Below, in pieces: positions 26,308 to 35,172 of a stretch of 64,000 nt of DNA (position 1 is the stretch's first letter; each line of letters starts with the position of its first letter). The notes under the pieces were generated by a model that had not been told where the DNA came from, did not search any database, and worked only from the letters and a program-made list of their open reading frames with translations. The position numbers and the translations under genes are program-made. The stretch comes from Methylobrevis albus. Lineage in GTDB: Bacteria; Pseudomonadota; Alphaproteobacteria; Rhizobiales; Pleomorphomonadaceae. The stretch is taken from contig NZ_JADZLT010000050.1 in NCBI RefSeq assembly GCF_015904235.1, positions 493,516-557,515 on the forward strand, written 5' to 3'.

Positions 26308-29300
26308 TTGCGCATGGCCGCTCCAGAATTGCGCCCCACCCTGATCGTCGGCATCGGCGGCACCGGCTGCGAGATCGCGGAGCGGGTCTACAGCGAGGCC
26401 GCAGGCGCGCACGGCGAACTCGCCTCCCGCGTCGCCGTGATGGGCCTCGATACCGACCAGGGCGACATGGCCGCGCGCGGCGCGATCCCGGAACGCAACC
26501 GGATCCGCTTTTCGTCGACCGACACCGTCTACCAGATCATGCGCAAGCATCCCTCGGTCGAGGCGCGGTTCAGCGTGCCGCAGCAGTCGCTGCCGGACAC
26601 GCTGCTCAACATGCGGCTGATCGAGGGCGCGGCGCAGATCCGCATGTTCTCGCACATGGCGCTCTATACGCGGCAGGAGATCGGCAACCTGCAGCGCCAG
26701 CTCGGCGCCGTGCTCGCCCAGATCGCCCGGAACGACGCGCGCACCCGCTTCGAGGGCGTCGTCAACGTCATCGTCACCGGCTCGCTCGCCGGCGCGACCG
26801 GCTCGGGCAGCTTCGTGCAGATCGCGCTACTGCTCCGCCGCGAGGCCGAGGAGCGCGGCATCAAGATCCACGTCTCCGGCGTGTTCATGCTGCCGGACGT
26901 GTTCATCAAGGCGGCCGGGCTGGGGGTCGACCAGATCGACAACGTGCGGGCCAACGGCTACGCCAGCCTGCGCGAACTCAACGCCGCCATCGCCCGGGCC
27001 GAAGGTCACCCGTCGGCGCGCGGCTTCCAGTACGAGTTCGCCCCCGGCCTGTTCCTCGCCGACGGCGAGCTGCCGTTCCGCAGCATCACGCTGATCGACT
27101 ACGAGAATGTCACCGGCGGCAACCTCGGCCCCAACATCGCGCACTACAAGGCGATGGTGGCGCGGGCGGTGTTCCTGCAGATCTTCACCCCGATCGGCGA
27201 CCGCACCGCGAGCCGGACGATCAACGACGCCCAGGCGAAGCTCGGCGCCGCCGCCGCCGAGACCAGCAACATGTACGCCGGGATGGGCATCTGCGGCGTG
27301 ATCTACCCGGCCGAGGAGGTCGCCGACTATCTCGTGCTGCGCCTTGCGCGCGAGATGATCACCGGCGACTGGCTGCGGCTCGACCGCAGTTACCAGCAGC
27401 GGCTGCGCGCCTATGACGACCAGCGCGCCGCCGGGGCGACGCTGGAGCCGAAACCGCAGCAGGGCGAGAGCTTCCTCGGCGACCTCGACCAGCTGGCGCT
27501 GCGCGAGCGCCATCCGTTCTTCGGCGAGATTCGCGCCGCCCTCGTCGTCACGGGCCGCGACCAGCACGGCGAGGAGACCGCGCGGCCGCTGACGGAAATC
27601 TATCTCGGCGCGCTGCTCGGTTTCGTGCGCGACTCGTTCTGGGCGACCACGGCGCTCGCCGACATCCGCGCCCGGCCGCCGTTCGGCACCGACAACCTGA
27701 AGCCGCTCGCCCGGCTGGAGACGCAGGTGCGCCAGATCGAGACGATGCTCGACGCGGATCTGCGCGCCGTCGACGCGGCGCTGATCCGCCGCCCGGAAGA
27801 CATCGCCATCTCGGTGTTCGCCAACGAGGACACGCTCGCGGCCGGCGAGCTGCGGGCGCACCATCTCGGGCTCTACCTCCACGCCGGCGGGCAGCATCCG
27901 GTGCAGGCGCGGCTGTTCCTGTTCGGGCTCGCCCGCGCGATCGACGAGTTGCGCCGCCGCACCGACCCCGCCGCCGCCCGCAAGCTCGTGCTCGACGCCG
28001 GCGCGCTGTTCGACCGCGAGGCCGATGCCGGTCCCGCCGGGGCCGACCGCAGCCGGCCGCGCTCCAACCCGGCGATCCTCACCGAAGCCCGGCGCCATGC
28101 CGATCCGTCGCTGTTCGACCGCCTGCGCCGGCGCCAGCAGACCTTCATCGAGACCTACGTCGACTATGCCAATGCGTCGGCGACGCATATCCGCAGCTAT
28201 GCCGAAGCGACGATCACCACCAAGGTGCTCGACGTGCTCGCGCAGGAGGTCGACACCCTGCTCGGCGTCTATGCCCGGATGTTCGGCGAGATCGGCAAGG
28301 TGCTGGAGCGTCTCGGTGACGACGTCGAGCGCGCGGAGAACCGCCACGTCGTGCAGGGGGCGGCGACCGGCGGCAACCTGTTCCTCCATGCCTCGCCGGC
28401 CGCCAAGCGCGCCGCCTTCGACGACCTGCGCCGCCAGACGGCGGCGCTGCGGCTCGACGAGGCGGCGAACGGGCGCCTCAACGAGGCGCTCTACCGGCTG
28501 GCGCGCGCCGCGTCGGGCGCGCGGGCGCCCAAGCGGCCCCCCGACCTCGGCCCGCTGTTCACCGAGACGGTCATCGACGGCTTCGTCGCGCAGGTGGTCC
28601 GGCGCGACCAGCGCCGCGTCTGGGACTTCCCGATCATCGAGGCGGCGCGCCGCGAGGCCGACCTCGAAGGCAGCGACGCCGCCGGCGACTGGCGCGAACT
28701 GCTGCGCCGGGCGGTGGACATCGCCGCGGCGCAGGCGCGGCCGTTCCTCACCCTCGACGACCCGGGCCGCGGCCAGAACCTCACCTTCTGGGCGATGTCG
28801 CCGCGCACGCGCGCCGACTACGGCGACGACGGCCGCTTCGACGTGCTGTTCAGCGGCGACCAGGGAACCCAGCCGCTGGAGGAAGCGGCCTTCGCCGACA
28901 CCGAGCTGCTCTGCGTCTCCAGCCGGGTCAACCTCTCGATCGAGCACCTCGCGAAGTTCAACCCGCCGCCGGTGCGCGGCAACGTCAACGAGGCCGGCAT
29001 CGGCGCCTACCACCGCGCCTACGCGGCGCGGATCGACCGGCTGATCGCGGAGGAACTGGTGCTGCGGCAGGTGGGGACGACGCGGCGCTATGCGTCGGTG
29101 CTGACGCCGCATATCCACCGCGACTGGCATCGCGGCGGACACCTGCCGGAGATCCATCCCGAACTGCAGTTGCGGCAGCGGCTCGACGCGGCGGTGGCGT
29201 TTCTCGTCGCGCTCGGACTGGGGCTGCTCAGCCGCCAGACGAGCTACGACCGGCCGGTCGCCGAGATCGACGTCGCGGCGCCGGGCATGCCGGCGATCCG

Positions 29301-29757
29301 CGACCAGGTCGCGGCGACCCACGATCCGTTCGAGCTCTGGGCGGCGTTCCGCGAGCGCACCGACCTGCAGCGCGCGGTGCTTGCCGACTGGCAGGCCCGC
29401 CTCGCCGGCCTCGCCCCCGTCGCCGATCCCGCGACCGATCCGCTGGTCGCGGCGCTCGCCGGGCCGACGCTGCTCTCCGAGGTGATCGCGATCGGCACGC
29501 CGCGCATCGACGTCGAAGCCCGGATGCCGGCCTGTCTCGTCCTGCTGCAGGGGCGCCGGCAACTGCTCGAGACGGTGGTGCGGCGGCTTGCGCCGCAGCT
29601 CGACGCGCCCGGGCGCGCCGACCTCGCCGAGCGCATCGACGCCGCCGCGGTGGCCGCCGCCTTCGCCGCCACCGCGGCGGCCGGCCTCCGGGAAGAGACC
29701 GCCCGTGAATTGCGCGCGCTGGTGCGCAAGGCGGCCCAGCCGCCGGTGCCGGCATGA
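26308..29757 (+). CDS. giant tubulin/FtsZ-superfamily protein
   Basis: Protein of 1149 residues whose N-terminal ~400 residues match the divergent bacterial tubulin-like group (Pfam Tubulin_2 type). The nucleotide loops are recognisable: LIVGIGGTGCEIAERV (residues 12-27) is the T1 loop, VMGLDTD (44-50) the next strand, and GATGSGSFVQIA (162-173) the tubulin signature T4 loop. The long C-terminal part (~700 residues) resembles nothing I recognise. It has no membrane helix and should be cytoplasmic, able to bind GTP and perhaps polymerise. GAGG lies five bases before the TTG used here; an ATG at 26314 is also possible. It is embedded between membrane-protein genes, which implies a membrane-linked filament or scaffold. 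Confidence 0.8.
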   Translation: MRMAAPELRPTLIVGIGGTGCEIAERVYSEAAGAHGELASRVAVMGLDTDQGDMAARGAIPERNRIRFSSTDTVYQIMRKHPSVEARFSVPQQSLPDTLLNMRLIEGAAQIRMFSHMALYTRQEIGNLQRQLGAVLAQIARNDARTRFEGVVNVIVTGSLAGATGSGSFVQIALLLRREAEERGIKIHVSGVFMLPDVFIKAAGLGVDQIDNVRANGYASLRELNAAIARAEGHPSARGFQYEFAPGLFLADGELPFRSITLIDYENVTGGNLGPNIAHYKAMVARAVFLQIFTPIGDRTASRTINDAQAKLGAAAAETSNMYAGMGICGVIYPAEEVADYLVLRLAREMITGDWLRLDRSYQQRLRAYDDQRAAGATLEPKPQQGESFLGDLDQLALRERHPFFGEIRAALVVTGRDQHGEETARPLTEIYLGALLGFVRDSFWATTALADIRARPPFGTDNLKPLARLETQVRQIETMLDADLRAVDAALIRRPEDIAISVFANEDTLAAGELRAHHLGLYLHAGGQHPVQARLFLFGLARAIDELRRRTDPAAARKLVLDAGALFDREADAGPAGADRSRPRSNPAILTEARRHADPSLFDRLRRRQQTFIETYVDYANASATHIRSYAEATITTKVLDVLAQEVDTLLGVYARMFGEIGKVLERLGDDVERAENRHVVQGAATGGNLFLHASPAAKRAAFDDLRRQTAALRLDEAANGRLNEALYRLARAASGARAPKRPPDLGPLFTETVIDGFVAQVVRRDQRRVWDFPIIEAARREADLEGSDAAGDWRELLRRAVDIAAAQARPFLTLDDPGRGQNLTFWAMSPRTRADYGDDGRFDVLFSGDQGTQPLEEAAFADTELLCVSSRVNLSIEHLAKFNPPPVRGNVNEAGIGAYHRAYAARIDRLIAEELVLRQVGTTRRYASVLTPHIHRDWHRGGHLPEIHPELQLRQRLDAAVAFLVALGLGLLSRQTSYDRPVAEIDVAAPGMPAIRDQVAATHDPFELWAAFRERTDLQRAVLADWQARLAGLAPVADPATDPLVAALAGPTLLSEVIAIGTPRIDVEARMPACLVLLQGRRQLLETVVRRLAPQLDAPGRADLAERIDAAAVAAAFAATAAAGLREETARELRALVRKAAQPPVPA

Positions 29758-29782
29758 GGGCGTCGGCGGGGGCGGGTCGGCG

Positions 29783-31900
29783 ATGACGAACCCGGCGCAC
29801 CGCACGATCCTCGTCAATCTCGATCCGGGCTGGGACGTCGTCGATCTCTGCCAGCGCTTCCTGCTCGACCTCTACCCGGCCGGGCGGCAGCGCCGCTTCG
29901 TCGTGCGCAGTATCCGTCCGCGCGCCGCCGCGAAGGCAGCCGGCGTCGTCGAGAGCGTGTGGGGCAGCCGCTGGCCCCGCGTCTACGATCTCGACGAGGA
30001 CGATCCGACCGGAGCCGAGAGCCTGCTCGACGACCTCGCCGACGACGTTCAGCGCCGCCGGGCCGACGTGATCTTTGTGCTCGCGGCCGATGATCCGGCC
30101 GCGACGGTGAGCGGGCTCCGGCTGGTCGAGCGCTTCGTGTCGGGGCTCGATCCCGCCGTGCGGCGCGACTTCGGCCAGCTGCGCTGCCACGCCGTCGTGC
30201 GGCTCACCGGCGCCGTGGAGGCGGTGCTTCGCCCGCTGCCGGACCTCGCAGAGTTCGGCCCCGCCGCGACGATGCCCGAGCTGCTGCTCGCCGACCCCGA
30301 TCGCAACGGAGGGCAGCCGTGCGAGCGCATGTTCGCCCTCACCCGCCCGATCGGGCTGTCCGACGACGCGGCGACGACACTGCAGTTCCTGACGCTGCGC
30401 GCCGTGGTCGACCTCGTGACCGCGGTGCGCGCCGTCGGCACCGCCGCGCAGGACGGGGCGGCGCAGCCGCTGCGTGCCTTCTTCAGCGACACGAACGGCC
30501 GCGTCGTCACGATCGGCCTCGTGAGCGCCGCGGCGACGCGGTCGGAGTTCCTGGCCGCCGTGCTGCAGGGCGTGCACGACCGCCGCGGCGCCCGGCCGCA
30601 GAGCGTCGACCGCGACCGCGATGTCCGCTGGCAGCAGTTCGGGGACCGGCTGGAGGCGATGCTGGGCGAGGCCAAGCGCGGCGGTGCGGCGATCGGCCAG
30701 ATCACGATCGATCCCCTGCGGACGTCGACGACGCTGCTGCCGGGCCGGATCGCGACCTGGTTCGACCGCCGCCGTCTCCGGCCGATCGAGGAACAGCGTG
30801 TCCGGGACAACGACGCACTGGTGAACTGGGGCCTCGACCTCGCCAGGCGGATCGAGCAAACCTCGCAGGAGTTGCAGGAGCGGATGGTGAACCGCCTCGA
30901 CACCGAACTGCGCGGCGCCATCACCAACCTGCCGCTGCCCGCCCCCGGCGAGAGCGGCGCCAGCGACGAGCTGAACCGCCGCCGCCGACCGATCGACGAC
31001 CTGCACACCGCCTGGCTGCTGCGGGCCCAGCAGGCCCAACGCATCTTCGAGGTGGTGCAGCCGCGCCTCGTCGAGCAGCGGGCGCCGCTGGAGCAGAAGG
31101 CGGTGCGCCGGATCGGCTTCGCCATCGAGGTCTTCTCCACCTACGCGCCCTATGTCGCGGCGTTCCAGGCGGTCGGTGACGCCGCCGAGCGCCTGGTGCC
31201 GCTGCGCTATCTGCTCGCCGGCCTGCTGCTGGCGGGCTCGCTGCTCGCCGCCGTCGTCATCGAGATCGTGGACGTCGGCCCGCCGGCCGGCGACCTGCTC
31301 GCGCGGCTGCTCGCGCCGGAGGTCGTGCCGCTCTGGAGTATCTCGCTGCTGGCGTTCCTGATCGGGGGGCTGCTGTTCGGGCGCACGGTCGCGGGCCGGC
31401 GCCGACGCTACATCGACGCGGTGGAGGACCTGATTCGCCGCCGCGACGCGCTGGTCGGCGAGGCGACGGCGATCGCCCGGGCGGCGTGGGACCACATGCT
31501 GATCTCCGCCTTCGCGCTCTATCCCGAGCTCGCGCTCTCGCGCCTCGACGCGCATGCCAGAATGCTGGCGGCCGAGCCGATCGAGCACGCCCTGGCGGCG
31601 ATCGCGCCGCGCGGGGCGCGCGCCGGGCTTCCCGCGCTCGCCGTCGGCGACGGCGATCTCGCCGCCATCGACGAGAGGCTGGACCGGACACCCGCGACAC
31701 CGGACAGCAACTGGATCCGCGACTTCATGCTGGACCACGAGAAGCTCGCGCCGCATCGCCGCCCGGCCGCTCTCACCATCATCGAGACCCTCGACGGCGT
31801 CGGCGCGGCCCGGTTCACGGGCGAGACGACGAGCTTTCTCGGCGAGATCGAACTCGACGTCCGCAGCGTCTGGCCCGCGCCGCTGCAGGGCGCCGGCTGA
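29783..31900 (+). CDS. two-TM protein of the tubulin-like operon
   Basis: Unrecognised 705-residue protein. A cytoplasmic N-terminal half (1-470) begins TILVNLDPGWDVVDLCQRF and looks like an alpha/beta fold, with a predicted helical stretch at 340-440 (rich in Arg, Glu, Gln, possibly coiled coil). Two membrane helices lie at about 472-494 and 515-535, with a short periplasmic hairpin, then a cytoplasmic tail of about 170 residues. It starts 25 bases after the tubulin-like gene, and its stop overlaps the next start (TGATG). With both soluble parts facing the cytoplasm, it is the best candidate for linking the tubulin-like protein to the membrane. Confidence 0.65.
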   Translation: MTNPAHRTILVNLDPGWDVVDLCQRFLLDLYPAGRQRRFVVRSIRPRAAAKAAGVVESVWGSRWPRVYDLDEDDPTGAESLLDDLADDVQRRRADVIFVLAADDPAATVSGLRLVERFVSGLDPAVRRDFGQLRCHAVVRLTGAVEAVLRPLPDLAEFGPAATMPELLLADPDRNGGQPCERMFALTRPIGLSDDAATTLQFLTLRAVVDLVTAVRAVGTAAQDGAAQPLRAFFSDTNGRVVTIGLVSAAATRSEFLAAVLQGVHDRRGARPQSVDRDRDVRWQQFGDRLEAMLGEAKRGGAAIGQITIDPLRTSTTLLPGRIATWFDRRRLRPIEEQRVRDNDALVNWGLDLARRIEQTSQELQERMVNRLDTELRGAITNLPLPAPGESGASDELNRRRRPIDDLHTAWLLRAQQAQRIFEVVQPRLVEQRAPLEQKAVRRIGFAIEVFSTYAPYVAAFQAVGDAAERLVPLRYLLAGLLLAGSLLAAVVIEIVDVGPPAGDLLARLLAPEVVPLWSISLLAFLIGGLLFGRTVAGRRRRYIDAVEDLIRRRDALVGEATAIARAAWDHMLISAFALYPELALSRLDAHARMLAAEPIEHALAAIAPRGARAGLPALAVGDGDLAAIDERLDRTPATPDSNWIRDFMLDHEKLAPHRRPAALTIIETLDGVGAARFTGETTSFLGEIELDVRSVWPAPLQGAG

Positions 31901-34900
31901 TGCGCCTGCCCTCGCCCTTCCGCCGATCCCCGCCTTCCGCTGCGCCGCTGACGGCCCGGCGGCCGTGGTGGAGCCATCGCGCCCTGCTCGTCGGCGCCGG
32001 CTTCGCGGCCCTCGCCGGCGTCGTCCTGACCGCCGAAGTCGTCCGGATCGGGCAAGGCCCGCTGCACAACTTCAAGTCCGTACCGCTGGAGTGGACGCTG
32101 CAGGGCATCGCCGCCGCGGGACCGCGCGTAGCCGGGCGCATCTTCGAGCTCTTCGCCCTCGACTTCGACCTCGTGCTCCCGCCGCCGCAGGCCGAACTCG
32201 TCGCCCAGGGGCTGGTCCTCGCCGGACTGCTGCCGGGGACGCTCGCGGTCGCGGTGGCGGCGGCTGTGCTGTCCGGCCTGTTCGGCATGATCGTGCCGGA
32301 CGCCGCAGCGCAGGCGTATCCGTCGCCGCCGCGGGGCGGCGCGCGCGCGGCGGCGCTGGCGATCCTCGCCGGGGTCGGCTGCTTCGCCGTGCTGCTCGTC
32401 CTCGGCCGCATGGCGGGCCTTGCCCTGCCGGAGGTCGGCCCGATCTGGTCCGGTGCGCTGCTCGCGGCGCTGATCCTCTTGCTGCGCACCGGCGACCTGC
32501 CGCGCCCGGTCGAGACCACCGGCCTCGTGATCGGCTTCGTCGTGACCGAGTTGCCACCGCTGCGCCGTCTCTACGAGCGGTACCGCCAGGTGGGGGCCGA
32601 GGGCGGCCTGCTCGACTGGGAAGAGATGAAACCACAAGCCCGGGCCGAGGACGCCAGCGTCGCCCGCGACGCCGCGGTGCGGGAGGCGACGCGGCGGCTG
32701 GCGCCGAACCCGCTGCGACCGGTCGCGCCGTGGTCCGAGGCGCGCGGCCGGAACGTGCTGTTGACCGGACCGCTCAACGAGGACCACTGCGAGATCATCC
32801 GCCGCACGGCCGCCATGGCGCACGGCGAAGGCGGGTCGGTGCTGGTGCTCTGCCCGGCGCAGGCGCTCGAGGAGGTGGTGGCGCTGCTGGAGGACGGCGC
32901 CCGCGCCCATGCCTTCGATGTCGCCGCGAACTGGTGGAGCCAGCGGGAGGGGGACCTCGCGCCGAACCGGCTCTACGCCATGCTCGTCGCCGGCGAGGAC
33001 GGGCTGCAGCGTCACCTATTGTCGCGGCGCGAGCCGGTCGTGGTACGGACGCTGGAGCGGATCCGCTTCATCGTCGCTCTCGAGTTCCATCGCTTCGACC
33101 TGCCGATCCTGCGGCTGCAGATGCTGGTGCTGTTCGCCATCGTGCCGGCGCAGCGAGTGCGGGTGCTGGTGCAGACGGCCGACCGCACCGCGCTGGACGA
33201 CGTGCTCGACCTGTTCGAGCCGACCGAACGCCAGTGGCATCCCGTGTCGTTTCCGGGCTCCGCCGGGACGGCCTACCGGCTCGTGTTCGGCGACGGCGCC
33301 GCGAGCCGCAGACAGGCGCTGCAGCACCTGCTCGGCAAGGGCGCCGGCGCGCTGCCGGCGGCCGGCGAAGCGGTCGACACCCTGCCGCTGATAGCCGTCG
33401 CCGCGGCACGGGCCGCGACCGACCTGATCCAGCTCACCGGCACCGAATTGCCCGACCAGAGCTCGTGGTTGCGGGCCGAGACGCTGCGGGTCGCCGCCGC
33501 GGAGCCGGGCAGCCGCGCGCTGAGCACGCAGCCCCGCAGCGTGCCGCCGCTGGTGCCGCATCCGCGCACGGTGGTCGCCGTGCGTGATCCGGGCAATCTC
33601 GTGCAGGCGATCGAAGATCTCGCCGCGGCGGGCGACGCCGACGAGGCGCTCGCCCTCGTCGTCGCGGCCGACTATCCGCTCCGCGATTTCCTCGTCGACC
33701 GCTTCCGGCAGGAGGCGGAAAGCCGGGACGGCGGCTGGCGGCAGATGTTCCGGCCGCTGGTGCCGTGGCCGCGGATCGCGCTCGCGGAGGTCGCGCGCAT
33801 CATCCTCGCGCGCCTCGTCGCCGAGGGCGGCGCCGGCATGGGACGGGCGGAGATCGACAGGATCCTGCGTCGGGCCAATCCCGAACTCCTGCGCGCCCGC
33901 CGGATCGCGCCGACCCCGCCGGGCCTGCGGCGGCTGTTCGATTTCGTCTTCGGCGCCGGCTTCAAGCTGGAGCGCGTCCCGGACGACGACCCGGCGGCAC
34001 CCGGCGGACGCGCCGACGACGACCGCGTGCGGCTGCCGGAGGCGGCGGCCGCACTCGCCCGGCTCGGCAGCCTCGCGCCGATCCGCGGCCAGCACGACGG
34101 CGAGCCGATCGGCTGGATCGCCCGCGGTGACGCCGGGCTCGCCTATGCGCCGGGCACGCTCATCCTCGCCGCGGGTCACTACCGGGAGGTGCTGACCCTG
34201 CCCGGCCCCGAGGGCGCCGTCCGCGTGCGCTCGGCCGTGAACGCGGCCGGCAACGCCCATGTCGAGGGCGCGGTCCGCTACCGCTTCCAGCGGCACTTCC
34301 GGATCGAGTTCGAGTGGGTGGCCGACGCCGCCGAACTCGGCCCCGGGGCCCGACTGCCGGCGGTACGCATCGGCGCACCGAACATCCAGCCGCACGGGCG
34401 GCTTCGGCGGATCGTCGGGCAGGGGCGCACCGACGTCCGCCGCCGCACCTTCGGCCACTTCCAGTTCGACCGCGTCCGCCCGGCGGCGCCCAACGGCCGG
34501 CGCTACACCCGCGTCGATTACGGCAACCACCCCGTGGTCGCCGAACACGGCAGCGCCGCGTTCCTGATCCTGCGCATCGAAATCGATGCGCCTCCCGGCG
34601 ACCTGGCACTGGCCCGTATCGCCTGCACGTTGCAGGCGTGCCTCTCCGACGTCATCCTCACGCTGCTGCCCGAGATCGGCCACCGCATCGCGGTGCTCTC
34701 GCCGCAGGCCCGGAACTTCCGCCTCCCCGCCGATCCCGCGGCCGCAGGGACGGGGCCGAACGACGCCGTCGACGCCGACTTCCTGTCGGCGTGGTACGGC
34801 CAGCTCGATCTCATGGAAATGGTGCCCTCGCGCGAGTTGCTCGGCAGCGAGCCCTACGCGGCGGTGCGCGACCTCAGCCCGACGCTGGAGCCGACCATCG

Positions 34901-35172
34901 CCGCCTTTCTCGGGGTGGCGCCGGAGGACGGGCGGCGGACGGTCGATCTGGTCGTGGTCGAGGACTGGGGCAGCGACCTCGGCGTCGTCAACATCCTGTC
35001 GACCCAGTTCGCCAGCGTCGAGCGGGCGCTGCTCGCCTGGCTCGACTGGCTCGTCGCCAACGCCGCGCGGCCGGATCTGCACTACCGGTTCGACCGCGCG
35101 GACCTGCCGCCGCAGTTCGACTTCGCGGCGGCGGCGGACCTGATCCGCGGCCTGCACCCGGGTGGCACGTGA
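31900..35172 (+). CDS. large multi-TM protein of the tubulin-like operon
   Basis: Unrecognised 1090-residue protein. About four membrane helices lie in the first 200 residues (approximately 28-48, 103-132, 149-170 and 179-197), then a very large soluble part of about 870 residues, probably cytoplasmic. A segment such as NVLLTGPLNEDHCEIIRRTA followed by VLVLCPAQALEEVVALL suggests a Rossmann-like alpha/beta domain around 285-330. The C-terminal third is beta-rich. No P-loop or known catalytic motif was found. Both ends overlap neighbouring genes by one base (TGATG), so stoichiometric production with its partners is likely. Confidence 0.65.
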   Translation: MRLPSPFRRSPPSAAPLTARRPWWSHRALLVGAGFAALAGVVLTAEVVRIGQGPLHNFKSVPLEWTLQGIAAAGPRVAGRIFELFALDFDLVLPPPQAELVAQGLVLAGLLPGTLAVAVAAAVLSGLFGMIVPDAAAQAYPSPPRGGARAAALAILAGVGCFAVLLVLGRMAGLALPEVGPIWSGALLAALILLLRTGDLPRPVETTGLVIGFVVTELPPLRRLYERYRQVGAEGGLLDWEEMKPQARAEDASVARDAAVREATRRLAPNPLRPVAPWSEARGRNVLLTGPLNEDHCEIIRRTAAMAHGEGGSVLVLCPAQALEEVVALLEDGARAHAFDVAANWWSQREGDLAPNRLYAMLVAGEDGLQRHLLSRREPVVVRTLERIRFIVALEFHRFDLPILRLQMLVLFAIVPAQRVRVLVQTADRTALDDVLDLFEPTERQWHPVSFPGSAGTAYRLVFGDGAASRRQALQHLLGKGAGALPAAGEAVDTLPLIAVAAARAATDLIQLTGTELPDQSSWLRAETLRVAAAEPGSRALSTQPRSVPPLVPHPRTVVAVRDPGNLVQAIEDLAAAGDADEALALVVAADYPLRDFLVDRFRQEAESRDGGWRQMFRPLVPWPRIALAEVARIILARLVAEGGAGMGRAEIDRILRRANPELLRARRIAPTPPGLRRLFDFVFGAGFKLERVPDDDPAAPGGRADDDRVRLPEAAAALARLGSLAPIRGQHDGEPIGWIARGDAGLAYAPGTLILAAGHYREVLTLPGPEGAVRVRSAVNAAGNAHVEGAVRYRFQRHFRIEFEWVADAAELGPGARLPAVRIGAPNIQPHGRLRRIVGQGRTDVRRRTFGHFQFDRVRPAAPNGRRYTRVDYGNHPVVAEHGSAAFLILRIEIDAPPGDLALARIACTLQACLSDVILTLLPEIGHRIAVLSPQARNFRLPADPAAAGTGPNDAVDADFLSAWYGQLDLMEMVPSRELLGSEPYAAVRDLSPTLEPTIAAFLGVAPEDGRRTVDLVVVEDWGSDLGVVNILSTQFASVERALLAWLDWLVANAARPDLHYRFDRADLPPQFDFAAAADLIRGLHPGGT

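Noticed and set aside
26827..29817. 996-codon open frame on the minus strand opposite the tubulin-like gene
   Set aside because: Typical shadow of a GC-rich gene: low-complexity Arg/His/Gly/Val translation, no family motifs, fully antisense to a gene with recognisable tubulin loops.
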